Assembly: GCA_024234575.1 (NCBI GenBank)
Contig: JACKOB010000004.1
Coordinates: 248,001-312,000 of the forward strand
From: Hahellaceae bacterium
GTDB taxonomy: Bacteria > Pseudomonadota > Gammaproteobacteria > Pseudomonadales > Oleiphilaceae
Reading direction: 5' to 3'
DNA: 64,000 bases
The notes beneath the pieces were generated by a model. It was given only the letters and a program-made list of their open reading frames with translations, ran no database searches and had not been told where the DNA came from. Below are positions 50,219 to 58,688 of the stretch, piece by piece. Positions within the stretch are counted from its first letter, which is position 1. Each line of letters starts with the position of its first letter. The position numbers were made by a program, and so were the translations under genes.

Positions 50219-50251
50219 GATAATCACCGGTTTGGGCCAATGAGAGCACTA

Positions 50252-51001
50252 TTAGAACGATTTGGAGTCCTGCTTGCGCATCGCTTCAAAGGTTGCTAAC
50301 TCCCAGGGGCGCATGGCAACACACAGACTGGTACCAAACTTGGCCGTTAGCGGCTGCGACTGATCCTCATCTTTTAATTGATTAAATTCCTGGGAGAGTC
50401 GCTGTATTTTCCTGATCATTAACGCATTCGATTCCCTTGTTAGCATACCTGACACAAATAACCTAATTTCCCCTTTTCCTCTAAAACGAGAATTGAAAAA
50501 ATCAGTTTGTACCTGTTGGCTAAAAAACTCCTCAATAGGACCATTTTTTATCCATTGGAAGTCTGCTGAAATTAATAATTTGACTCTGTTATGAGGCTGT
50601 AATTCGATAAGTTTTAGTCTGTCTAGCTTCGCCAGCGCTTGGATCACTTCGTGCTCATCAAGATTATAGGTGGCAAGAATTTCATCGTAAGACCAGCGGT
50701 TGGTAACGCATACGGCAACCAACAGCAGGCGTGTGTCACTGACTAATAGCGTCTCCTGATCTCTGCTTAACTGCCTTACGTAATGTTTTGCTTCCTCAAC
50801 CATTCGAAACAGGTCAGAAAGCTCCAGGTCGATTATTTGGCAAATAAGGCCAAGTCGTTTGAGCGTGAAATCCCCACCAGAAAACAGTCGTTTTACGCTG
50901 GACTCGCTCATGTCGAGATGCATCGCAACTTTTTGATAGGTTACCCCCTGCTTTTTTAACGCTTTCTTTAACGTGTTCACAATCAGCTGTGTCTCTGCCA
51001 T
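50252..51001 (-). CDS. XRE-family helix-turn-helix transcriptional regulator
   Basis: 249 aa. An N-terminal Cro/C1-type HTH at about residues 10-65 (GVTYQKVAMHLDMSESSVKR, LKRLGLICQIIDLELSDLF) is followed by about 180 residues of unassigned, helical and beta-containing sequence. This C-terminal part may sense a ligand or multimerise. It is divergent from the yiaAB-pspA-like pair with about 190 bases between, the classic place for a local regulator, so it probably controls them. ATG at 51001. Confidence 0.85.
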   Translation of the reverse strand: MAETQLIVNTLKKALKKQGVTYQKVAMHLDMSESSVKRLFSGGDFTLKRLGLICQIIDLELSDLFRMVEEAKHYVRQLSRDQETLLVSDTRLLLVAVCVTNRWSYDEILATYNLDEHEVIQALAKLDRLKLIELQPHNRVKLLISADFQWIKNGPIEEFFSQQVQTDFFNSRFRGKGEIRLFVSGMLTRESNALMIRKIQRLSQEFNQLKDEDQSQPLTAKFGTSLCVAMRPWELATFEAMRKQDSKSF

Positions 51002-51190
51002 GTCAGGTTACCTTACTGTTTTTCTGTTGTGCGGAATAAAGTATTAAATAATAGTACAAAACGTCCTACGTATAGCGCTTATTGCTGTTTTCGTTTTATT
51101 CAGCGTGCCTTTTTCATATCGTAAGGCCATCCCTGAACAGCGACATAGGGTCGATCCGCAGGGCATAAATTAGCAACAGGAGATCGAAAA

Positions 51191-51466
51191 ATGGTAATCG
51201 AAGAAGTGCAGAGCAATAGCCAGAGCTGGATGTTTTTTGTGAAGGCATCTTTTGTTATTTCATTACTGGCAATGGCCTCTGGAATTATCCTCATTCCAGG
51301 TGACTTGATGATAAAAGGCTACCTTTCCATATGTGCGATGTTTGTAGTGAGTTCAACCATCACGCTATCGAAAACTTTGCGAGATGATCATGAAAGTAGT
51401 CGTCTCATTAATAAAATCTCTGAGGCGAGAGCCCAACAGATTATTAAAGAATACGGTGCGGAATAA
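51191..51466 (+). CDS. YiaA/YiaB-family two-helix inner membrane protein
   Basis: 91 aa. The pattern SWMFFVKASFVISLLAMASG, then KGYLSICAMFVVSSTITLSKTLRD-type sequence followed by DHES, matches the YiaAB two-helix domain, including the typical KT-x-RD-x-x-E end of helix 2. It forms two transmembrane helices with a short cytoplasmic tail. The biochemical function of the family is unknown. It is 39 bases upstream of the PspA-like gene and probably co-transcribed. AACAGGAGA precedes the ATG. Confidence 0.85.
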   Translation: MVIEEVQSNSQSWMFFVKASFVISLLAMASGIILIPGDLMIKGYLSICAMFVVSSTITLSKTLRDDHESSRLINKISEARAQQIIKEYGAE

Positions 51467-51505
51467 TCGACCAAATAATTCTAATGAGTGTAGAGGGTGT
51501 AAAGC

Positions 51506-52204
51506 ATGAATATTATCAGTAAATTGTCATCTGCATTGCGTGCTTCAGTGAGAGAAAGTGGTGAAGTGTTGGTGGATAAAAACGAAATCAGGATTTTCGA
51601 GCAAGAAATTCTTGATGCGGAAAAAGGAATCCAGCTATCCAAAGTGCATCTTTCACAGGTTATCGCCGAGCGCTATCAACTAGAAAGAGAAAAATCCCAT
51701 GTTGAGAAACTGACGTTAACCAGAGAAAAGCAAGCGGGTGAGGCCATGGCTAAAGCTGAGGATAGTTTAGCCGAAGAGATTGCCGAAGATATTCTTCAAA
51801 AACAGGAGAATATTTTAGCTTTAAGCACCTCGATCGCATCCTTGATTGCCCGTGAAAAGAAAATCACGGCTAATATTCAGGCTGCCGTTATGCAAACCCA
51901 GAAATACAGAAGAGAATTGATTATGGCGCGTGCCGTTAGTAGCGCCGGTAAGGCGGCAACACTGGCCGGTGGCAACGCACAGGGTTTGAATGGCACTTTA
52001 GCTGATTTGAAAGATTCCGCTTCACGGATAAAATCACGGCAAACTAGGTTTGATGACTCCCTGCAGGCGATGCAGGAAATTGATAGTCAAATGGGAGAGG
52101 GTAGTCTGGATGCAAAGATTAAAGCGGCAGGAGTGAACGACCGCAAAGAAAAGGTGAGGGATTTATTATTGCAGTTGAAAGCGAAATCTACACCGGTTGT
52201 CTAG
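51506..52204 (+). CDS. PspA/IM30-family membrane stress protein
   Basis: 232 aa, almost all coiled-coil helices (EILDAEKGIQLSKVHLSQVI, EAMAKAEDSLAEEIAEDILQ), matching the ESCRT-III-like PspA/IM30/YjfJ fold. The N-terminal helix (MNIISKLSSALRASVRESG) is amphipathic as in PspA membrane binding. PspA proteins coat damaged inner membrane and help preserve proton-motive force. No pspB, pspC or pspF is nearby; partners here are YiaAB and an XRE regulator. GAGGGTG upstream supports the start. The TAG stop is the last codon before the MITE begins. Confidence 0.88.
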   Translation: MNIISKLSSALRASVRESGEVLVDKNEIRIFEQEILDAEKGIQLSKVHLSQVIAERYQLEREKSHVEKLTLTREKQAGEAMAKAEDSLAEEIAEDILQKQENILALSTSIASLIAREKKITANIQAAVMQTQKYRRELIMARAVSSAGKAATLAGGNAQGLNGTLADLKDSASRIKSRQTRFDDSLQAMQEIDSQMGEGSLDAKIKAAGVNDRKEKVRDLLLQLKAKSTPVV

Positions 52205-52466
52205 GGAGCCTCGGAACAAGTCGGAATAGCCTCTGGCCTCACAACAAAATCAGGATCAAGGCGTGGTTGTGCAGGAACGTCTACCTTTCAAACAACCACA
52301 ACACCGAGCCTGATTTTGCTGTGAGGCCCCGTAGGGCTGGGTCTTAGCGCTACCATTGCTGCGTTAGAGCCCTCGGCAAGGTAGCCCTACAATGCCTTCG
52401 GTCTCCGCCTTGCACTGGTAGCGTTAAGATCCCAGCAGAGACCATTCTGACTTGTTCAGAGGCTCC
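52205..52466. mobile_element. 262-bp non-autonomous element (MITE) with IS5-like ends
   Basis: Terminal inverted repeats of about 31 bp: left GGAGCCTCGGAACAAGTC (from 52205), right the complement of GACTTGTTCAGAGGCTCC (to 52466), with two mismatches in 18. They resemble IS5-group ends (GGAAGGTGCGAACAAG-like). Inside, 52235-52254 pairs with 52309-52328 (19 of 20), 52263-52270 with 52292-52299, and 52337-52359 with 52412-52435. No transposase is encoded. The flanks CTAG (52201-52204) and ATAG (52467-52470) resemble the 4-bp YTAR target duplication of IS5 elements with one change. Transcribed, it would fold into a long branched hairpin. Confidence 0.8.
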
Positions 52467-52564
52467 ATAGTGGTACTTTGTATATTTCTCACAGAGTATT
52501 TTCAGTCTCGATGCACCAGCATTAACACCATGTGCATCGAGACCGGTGGTTGGTGATTAAGTAT

Positions 52565-53602
52565 TTAATCTGAAGTGTAAGCTTTGAACTTCTCGGAAAC
52601 ACGCCCGGACAGGGAGTGTTTGATCTTATTAGTCTTGAGTAACCACTGAATTGAATTTGCCAGCGCGTCCTTGGCGCTGCGTGGCTGTATCTGCAAGTCT
52701 TTAAGCGTTGCACTGGTGTCGTAGTAGGCGTAGCGTTCGGCCACTTCATAGACTAAGTCATAAGTGAACGGTGGCGTGATGCCAAAGAGTTTACAAATCT
52801 TCTCAACAATTTTTGCAGTCAGAAGCGTCGCTGAACGACCAAAGGGTAGGTAAAGTGGTTTGATGCCGGTCATCTCTTTGAGTAGTTCGCCAATTTGTTT
52901 AACATCGATATTTTCGCCACCCAGGATGTATCGTTGACAGCAGTTTCCTTTGTCCAGTGCTTCCACATGTGCTTGTGCCACATCACGTACATCGACCAGA
53001 TTTAATCCGCCTTTGTAGGTTTGTCCGGTGCCATTTATCCAGTCCATTACCAGTTGATTAGACGGGGTGACACGGTAGTCATAAGCACCTAAAACAATTG
53101 CCGGGCAGATGACAACCAAATGAATGTCATGCTTTTTCGCCAGCTCTTGGGCTTTTTGTTCACTGCGTGTTTTGGCGATGTAGTAGGGGTTTTGTGGATC
53201 TTCATTCCAATCATCGCCAGAGCGCAGCGTTTGCGCATCGTATGAAAAGCCGACGCTGGCTACAGAGCTGGTGTATACCACGCGCTTTATGCCGGCTTTA
53301 GCGGCGGCGGCAAAAACATTTTCTGCGCCTTTAATAGCTGGCTCGACGATCTCTTCGGGGGTTTTGGCGATGGTTTTGTAAACTGCCGCCAGGTGAATGA
53401 TCGCATCACACCCTTCTGCAGCTTGGGCAAGAGGAGAGGGATCCATTACATCACCGTGAAAGTATTCCACTTGCAGGCCCTCAAGCCCCCGAATATCCGC
53501 GTTATTTCTAACGAAAGCTCTGACTTTATGACCTTTAACGAGTAATGCGCGTACAACGTTTGCGCCAATGTGACCATTCGCCCCTGTAACCAGTACCAGC
53601 AT
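52565..53602 (-). CDS. Extended SDR, dihydroflavonol-4-reductase-like NAD(P)-dependent epimerase/dehydratase
   Basis: 345 aa. N-terminal VTGANGHIGANVVRALLVKG is the Rossmann motif. IIHLAAVYK, VVYTSSVASVGFS and the catalytic YYIAKTRSEQKA (Tyr-x3-Lys) follow. The substrate domain suggests a sterol-, terpenoid- or hydroxyketone-type substrate, as in dihydroflavonol reductase-like proteins, but this is not determined. ATG at 53602 begins the Rossmann strand. Its 3' end faces the MITE; no obvious terminator lies between apart from the MITE's own stems. Confidence 0.9.
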   Translation of the reverse strand: MLVLVTGANGHIGANVVRALLVKGHKVRAFVRNNADIRGLEGLQVEYFHGDVMDPSPLAQAAEGCDAIIHLAAVYKTIAKTPEEIVEPAIKGAENVFAAAAKAGIKRVVYTSSVASVGFSYDAQTLRSGDDWNEDPQNPYYIAKTRSEQKAQELAKKHDIHLVVICPAIVLGAYDYRVTPSNQLVMDWINGTGQTYKGGLNLVDVRDVAQAHVEALDKGNCCQRYILGGENIDVKQIGELLKEMTGIKPLYLPFGRSATLLTAKIVEKICKLFGITPPFTYDLVYEVAERYAYYDTSATLKDLQIQPRSAKDALANSIQWLLKTNKIKHSLSGRVSEKFKAYTSD

Positions 53603-53854
53603 TATGAATCCTCAATGTTAATGAAATATCATGGATAAAATATGCGTAAGCCGTAGGCATGACCGAGATTGTCTCGTATGATTGCCTGGCTGTGCAAAAT
53701 TGTGTCTGCTTACGAGTTTATCTATTCCTTTAATAATGTGAAAGGGATTACTGAGCTACACTAAATTCAGAATGTTAGTAAATGGGCTTCCAGGTGATGG
53801 TGCTGGCAGAACTCACTGTCTGATCGCTAAAATAAAAATATCGATATCTGTGTT

Positions 53855-55198
53855 ATGAAAATGACGACGAAAGACGACGACAACATACAATCGCAAGCGT
53901 TGTTCGAGGCATATTCCGATCAGCTGCGTCAGCATCGCGAGATATGGGAGTTATGCCACGCTCGTAATTGTCATCATGAAATTAAAGATATATTCACAAC
54001 TTATGGTGAAGAAAAAGAGCTGATGGCAATTCTTGCCCAGATCGCATCCAGCAATCCATTGGCATGGTCTCATGCAACGGCTATTGCAGCTTTGTCTTAC
54101 CTAACAGTACGTGAACAAAAGATTTCATTAATCGAAGCGCAAGAGGCTTTTTTAAGTGGGCTACTAAAAATGGCCGGGGTTGCAGGGGACACGCCCGTCA
54201 TAAAACCCACCCATGCAGGCACGGAACTACCCCCCCAAGTCAAAACATTTGCCTACCCCGACGTGATGTACAGCAGCAGTGAAAAACTAGCTTATTGCGG
54301 ATATGTGCGCGAAGTGCTTTACGATGTTCCAGGGCTATCCATCAACGTTTTTAGGCTGCTCGATCTTGCTGTTGATGCCAATATGATTAATGAGGACGAA
54401 GCCAAGGCAACCGGTTTAAGTGCTTCACAAAAAATTGTTATGGCCTGTAACGATCTGTTGACGACTTATTTATTGTTACCGAAAAAAATGCAAACAATGA
54501 ACGCCTTAATAACAATAGGCAATGCACAAGGGCTTTTTCGGTTTGGCGCAACATATCAACACATCTATCGTCTAATCAAGGCGTTGCCTGCTCATAAAGA
54601 ACGCTTTCCACCTGGGCCTGCTGATATAGAAATGCGGTTGGTGCTATTGGAAGATAATCGCGCCGAGTTGACACGAAACGTGCGTAAAATGCTGGCGATT
54701 GTTGCTGATTTAAAGGCGCTTATTAAAAATGGGCAGACACCGGCGATGAGTAAAATCCCTTATCGTCTTTGGTTGATTACCAACTCGTCTGGCGTACTAT
54801 CTACTGCATCCGTCTCTCCTTTATGGGACAGTTATGACTTGTTAACCGGAAAGGTTCAGCAGCCAGATTTGGATAAGTCCTCACTTGCGTTTAAAGTGGG
54901 AGCATCACTCAATGAAATCGAGCTGCTGCAATGGCTTGTTCGTCAGCATTTGTCAGCGCATGCGTACGCGCTGCACACCTATATTGCGACAAAAAAAGTA
55001 GAAATACTTCGTCAATCAGAATCGCTGTTTACCCAAATAAATCAATATCTTGAAGTTTTTGATCTTGCGGTAAATGTTGATGACAAGCCCATGAAAAGAG
55101 CACCAACGCTGGTCGAAAGTGTCGATATCGCAGAAGTAACACAGCCTGTTGTAGAGGCTGACGAAGAGTTCACCTTGTTTTCGCTGCACAAAAAGTAG
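53855..55198 (+). CDS. Hypothetical protein, possibly degenerate HD-GYP-like
   Basis: 447 aa, soluble and mainly helical. I do not recognise a firm family. Residues about 70-110 (SHATAIAALSYLTVREQKIS then EAFLSGLLKMAGV) resemble the start of an HD-GYP domain, where HSxRVA and GLLHDIG would be expected; here the metal-binding HD pair reads KM and no GYP motif is visible. The protein could therefore be a catalytically dead signalling domain. The last ~100 residues are helical (LRQSESLFTQINQYLEVFDL). It is immediately upstream of an MFS gene (42-base gap), so possibly co-transcribed. Confidence 0.7.
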   Translation: MKMTTKDDDNIQSQALFEAYSDQLRQHREIWELCHARNCHHEIKDIFTTYGEEKELMAILAQIASSNPLAWSHATAIAALSYLTVREQKISLIEAQEAFLSGLLKMAGVAGDTPVIKPTHAGTELPPQVKTFAYPDVMYSSSEKLAYCGYVREVLYDVPGLSINVFRLLDLAVDANMINEDEAKATGLSASQKIVMACNDLLTTYLLLPKKMQTMNALITIGNAQGLFRFGATYQHIYRLIKALPAHKERFPPGPADIEMRLVLLEDNRAELTRNVRKMLAIVADLKALIKNGQTPAMSKIPYRLWLITNSSGVLSTASVSPLWDSYDLLTGKVQQPDLDKSSLAFKVGASLNEIELLQWLVRQHLSAHAYALHTYIATKKVEILRQSESLFTQINQYLEVFDLAVNVDDKPMKRAPTLVESVDIAEVTQPVVEADEEFTLFSLHKK

Positions 55199-55240
55199 CC
55201 TGCCTATGTGTCCTCGTCAATTATGAGTTTTTAGTTACCC

Positions 55241-56527
55241 ATGAAACTAAGGTATTGGTGCCTGCTCGGGCTACTTTATTTTTTACAAGGCTTTCCTGCC
55301 GGCTTGCTGGTGCATGCGTTACCGCCCATATTACGCTCCCAAGGAGCGCCACTAGAGGCCATTGGCTTTATTAAGCTGCTGGCACTCCCCTGGGTACTAA
55401 AGTTTCTTTGGGCACCCTATGTAGAGCGTTATTATGTCACTTCTGCTGGCAAGCACCGATTTTGGATTTTGCTTATGCAAATTCTTACAGTGTTTGCACT
55501 GACACTGATGGTTTTTGTTGATCTCTCATCGTTAGGTGTATGGAATATATCGCTGTTGTTTTTGTTGGTGTTTTTACTTAATACCTTTTGCGCAACGCAA
55601 GATATTGCCACTGATGGCTTAGCTGTAAAAATGTTGCCCGCCCCGCTGCGTGGGCTGGGTAATAGTGTTCAGGTCTCGGGTTATAAGGTCGGGTTATTGT
55701 TCGGGGGCGCTGCGATTCTCTTTGGCATGGACCAGATAGGCTGGGCTCCGACCTTATGGCTAATGGCCGTGCTGGTGGCTGTTTGCCTGCTACCCGTTTT
55801 TCTTTTTAAAGAAATTAGCGTGTCTGCAAACGTGCCAGTTGCAGCGGCTATACCAGAGCCAAACCCAGCACCAAAAAGTCACGGCCTGCAGTGGATTTTG
55901 CATCAGCTGATAAGCTTCACCAGGCGGCCGGGAATGACATACTGGCTGGTGGTGATGTGCCTGTACAAAGTTGGAGATTCACTTGGTTCTGCGATGATCA
56001 AACCCTTGTTAGTTGATAGCGGTGTATCGCTGACACAACTCGCTGAATTAACCGTGATAGCCAACCTGTGCGGCGTTGTCGCAGCGTTCGTAAGTGGTGC
56101 TATCTATCTACGTTTAGGCCCAAAGTTTTGTCTGCTTGCTTTTGGGCTAATGCAGGGGTTGTCGCTAGGAGCATATGCGTTGATTGATGGGCAAAGTGGC
56201 TGGATGTTTATTATGACAGTTTCGATTACCGAGCAAGTTGCCGATGCTATGGCGACCGTGGCGCTGTTTGCGCTGATGATGGCCCATTGCCGAGCCGGCA
56301 GCGAAGGTGCCGATTATACGCTGCAGGCGTGTCTGCAGGTGATGATTGCAGGCGTGGGAAGTTTGGTGTCAGGTACGATTGCAAGGCTACTGGGGTTTGA
56401 GTTTCTGTTCTTACTGGCGATGGGAGTGACCTGGGTTTGCCTGATACCACTGTACCGGCTATTCGTAAAAGACCAGTTTGCAAAGCTGGCGGACAAGCCG
56501 TTTCATCCAACTTCTGAAACGGCCTGA
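55241..56527 (+). CDS. MFS transporter of the AmpG (PAT) type
   Basis: 428 aa with about 12 predicted membrane helices. The N-terminal sequence YFLQGFPAGLLVHALPPILR, then LALPWVLKFLWAPYVERY and the CATQDIATDGLAVKML motif of helix 4, are typical of AmpG-like permeases. AmpG imports anhydromuropeptides for cell-wall recycling and beta-lactamase induction. This copy could instead carry other solutes, since paralogues are common. Conserved QDIATDG supports the subfamily. No ampC/ampR is nearby. Confidence 0.85.
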   Translation: MKLRYWCLLGLLYFLQGFPAGLLVHALPPILRSQGAPLEAIGFIKLLALPWVLKFLWAPYVERYYVTSAGKHRFWILLMQILTVFALTLMVFVDLSSLGVWNISLLFLLVFLLNTFCATQDIATDGLAVKMLPAPLRGLGNSVQVSGYKVGLLFGGAAILFGMDQIGWAPTLWLMAVLVAVCLLPVFLFKEISVSANVPVAAAIPEPNPAPKSHGLQWILHQLISFTRRPGMTYWLVVMCLYKVGDSLGSAMIKPLLVDSGVSLTQLAELTVIANLCGVVAAFVSGAIYLRLGPKFCLLAFGLMQGLSLGAYALIDGQSGWMFIMTVSITEQVADAMATVALFALMMAHCRAGSEGADYTLQACLQVMIAGVGSLVSGTIARLLGFEFLFLLAMGVTWVCLIPLYRLFVKDQFAKLADKPFHPTSETA

Positions 56528-56559
56528 CGGCTGTAGGTGCGGTTAGCTGTGCAAAGTCC

Positions 56560-57336
56560 TTATTTCATCAGTGCCTTTACCATTCTGGCAACCAGTGTTC
56601 TTGGCATGGTTCTGGGCAACATGGTTACTAATTTGTTAGAAGCACCATGCACAACAAAACTTTTGTTTTTAATCATTGCTGTGTAGATCTCGTCGGCGAC
56701 GACATCAGCACTCATCATTTGGGCATATTTAAGATTATCCATTTTGTCCGTGCCTGCCAGCTCAAAAAACTCAGATTCGGTCGGACCTGGGCAGGAGGCT
56801 GTTACGCCAACACCACTAGCTCGCAGCTCTTCATGCAGTGCTTCCGAAAATGATAGTACAAAGGCTTTACTCGCGTTGTAGACAGCCATACCTGGGCCTG
56901 GAATAAAAGCCGCGATAGAGGCAATGTTAATGATGTGACCCTGATGACGGGAAGCCATTGCTTTACCAAACAGTTTCGACAGCGAAGTTAAAGCAGTAAC
57001 GTTAAGGGCAATGGTCTCTTCTTCCATTTCGACGTCAAGGTCGATGCACTGACCATAGTGACCACGGCCTGCGTTGTTAACCAGAACATCGACGTTAATA
57101 TTGAGTTCGCCCATTTTTGTATACAGTGTTCTTGCGGCATTGTGTGCACTGAGGTCATGGGAAATGGTTGTAACTGGCGTTGCGTATTTTTGTTTCAGCT
57201 CCTTGGCCACGGCATCGAGCTTTTCTTTGCGCCTGGCGACCAAGACAACGGCATAGCCTTCGCTGGCAAACCGTTTCGCAATCGCATAGCCAATTCCACT
57301 TGAGGCGCCCGTTATTAGAACAGTTTTCGTAGTCAT
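56560..57336 (-). CDS. Short-chain dehydrogenase/reductase
   Basis: 258 aa classical SDR. NADP-binding TGASSGIGYAIAKRFASEG near residue 8, LVNNAGRGHYG, catalytic Ser in INIASIAAFIPG and the YNASKAF active site (Tyr-x3-Lys) are all present. The SCPGPTESEFF segment is typical of the DltE/YqjQ-like group. The substrate is unknown. Divergent from the dehalogenase gene; the two may belong to one functional neighbourhood but this is speculative. Confidence 0.92.
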   Translation of the reverse strand: MTTKTVLITGASSGIGYAIAKRFASEGYAVVLVARRKEKLDAVAKELKQKYATPVTTISHDLSAHNAARTLYTKMGELNINVDVLVNNAGRGHYGQCIDLDVEMEEETIALNVTALTSLSKLFGKAMASRHQGHIINIASIAAFIPGPGMAVYNASKAFVLSFSEALHEELRASGVGVTASCPGPTESEFFELAGTDKMDNLKYAQMMSADVVADEIYTAMIKNKSFVVHGASNKLVTMLPRTMPRTLVARMVKALMK

Positions 57337-57495
57337 CGCAATCTCCCTTTGGCATTACTTAGGTGACATTATTGGAAATAAATTGTATGGGATGCATCCT
57401 AAGTGGATTTCTTTAGATTGTAAATGACTTGCGGTCAATTGTGTTTTACAGTGATCGCAGATTGCAGAAAAAATATAATTAAAGAGGAAAAAGCA

Positions 57496-58389
57496 ATGAG
57501 CAAGCAGCCCCTTAGAACCCCTGAACACCGCTTTATGGATCTACCTGATTATCCGTTTAAGCCCAATTACCATGAGGTGGACGGATTACGCATGCATTAT
57601 GTTGATGAAGGTGACAAGCGAGGACAGGTGGTGTTAATGATGCACGGCGAGCCTTCCTGGTCATATCTTTATCGCCATATGATACCTTTGTGTGTTGCCG
57701 CAGGGCATCGCGTAATAGCCCCTGATCTTATTGGTTTTGGTAAGTCTGATAAGTTGCCTGCGATAGCCGACTATAGCTACCAAAGGCACGTTGATTGGGT
57801 GAAGTCGTTAATCACCGAATTACAGCTAACAAATATTACCCTGGTCTGTCAGGATTGGGGGTCGTTAATAGGGTTGCGCATTGCCGCAGAACTAGAGCCT
57901 CTTTTTTCCCGGATTGTGGTGGGTAATGGGTTTTTGCCTACGGGAGATCAGAATATTCCTATGGCATTTACAGTTTGGAAAACCTTTGCGGTCTATAGCC
58001 CCTGGTTTCCGATTAGTAAAATTGTCGACTTGGGAAGCCGTCGTAAATTAAGTGAGGCAGAGAAAAAAGCCTATGATGCGCCTTTTCCTAATGCAAAGTA
58101 CAAAGCAGGGGCGAGAGCATTTCCCAAGTTAGTGCCGGTTTCTCCCGACAATGTGGAATCAGAAAAAAACCGTCAGGCCTGGCAGGTTTTTGGACGATGG
58201 AACAAGCCATTTCTTACAACGTTTAGTAGTGGTGACCCCATTATGCGGGGCGGTGACCGCTACTTTCAGGAGCGCATCCCGGGAACACAGGGCTTGCCCC
58301 ACGTCACCCTGCGCGGTGGCCACTTCCTGCAGGAAGACTCACCAAAGGAATTCGCCGACGCCATTAATAGTTTGATCGCATCAACCTGA
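57496..58389 (+). CDS. Haloalkane dehalogenase, HLD-I (DhlA-like) type
   Basis: 297 aa alpha/beta-hydrolase. The nucleophile Asp and first halide-binding Trp are in VCQDWGSLIG, where many non-dehalogenase relatives have Ser. The oxyanion-region HGEPSWSYLYR, the acid FSSGDPIMRGG (late position, as in subfamily I) and the base His in GGHFLQED complete the triad. The cap has several tryptophans (FTVWKTF, YSPWFP). It likely hydrolyses carbon-halogen bonds of short haloalkanes or related compounds; natural substrate unknown. I start at ATG 57496, with AGAGGAAAA in front, rather than 72 bases upstream. Confidence 0.9.
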   Translation: MSKQPLRTPEHRFMDLPDYPFKPNYHEVDGLRMHYVDEGDKRGQVVLMMHGEPSWSYLYRHMIPLCVAAGHRVIAPDLIGFGKSDKLPAIADYSYQRHVDWVKSLITELQLTNITLVCQDWGSLIGLRIAAELEPLFSRIVVGNGFLPTGDQNIPMAFTVWKTFAVYSPWFPISKIVDLGSRRKLSEAEKKAYDAPFPNAKYKAGARAFPKLVPVSPDNVESEKNRQAWQVFGRWNKPFLTTFSSGDPIMRGGDRYFQERIPGTQGLPHVTLRGGHFLQEDSPKEFADAINSLIAST

Positions 58390-58688
58390 CCCTCAGCCAG
58401 CAAAATACGGGACGTTGGTGTTAAAGCCAATTTAATAATGCGATAGTGTGAATTTTACGGTATAGATTCAGCAGCGTCCCGTTTATAATGGCCTTGGAAA
58501 TTGGCGGGTTTAGGTTGCGAAAACCGCTGGAAGATTGAGTATTGCGGCCGTGGAATCATTGTTTTCTCAGAACTACGCCCAATATCCAGAATTGATAATG
58601 TTGTTGTGAAAGAAAACGCCTCAGAACAATAATAGATATTTTTAATAAATGGTTACTTTCAAAGTTTGTTTGCGACACCGGAAAATTA

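Noticed and set aside
57424..57495. Upstream extension of the dehalogenase gene
   Set aside because: The added residues are not family-like and the ATG at 57496 has a much better ribosome binding site.
58409..58478. ACGGGACG / CGTCCCGT inverted pair after the dehalogenase gene
   Set aside because: The loop is over 50 bases and no T-run follows; probably chance. The 299-base gap otherwise shows no gene.
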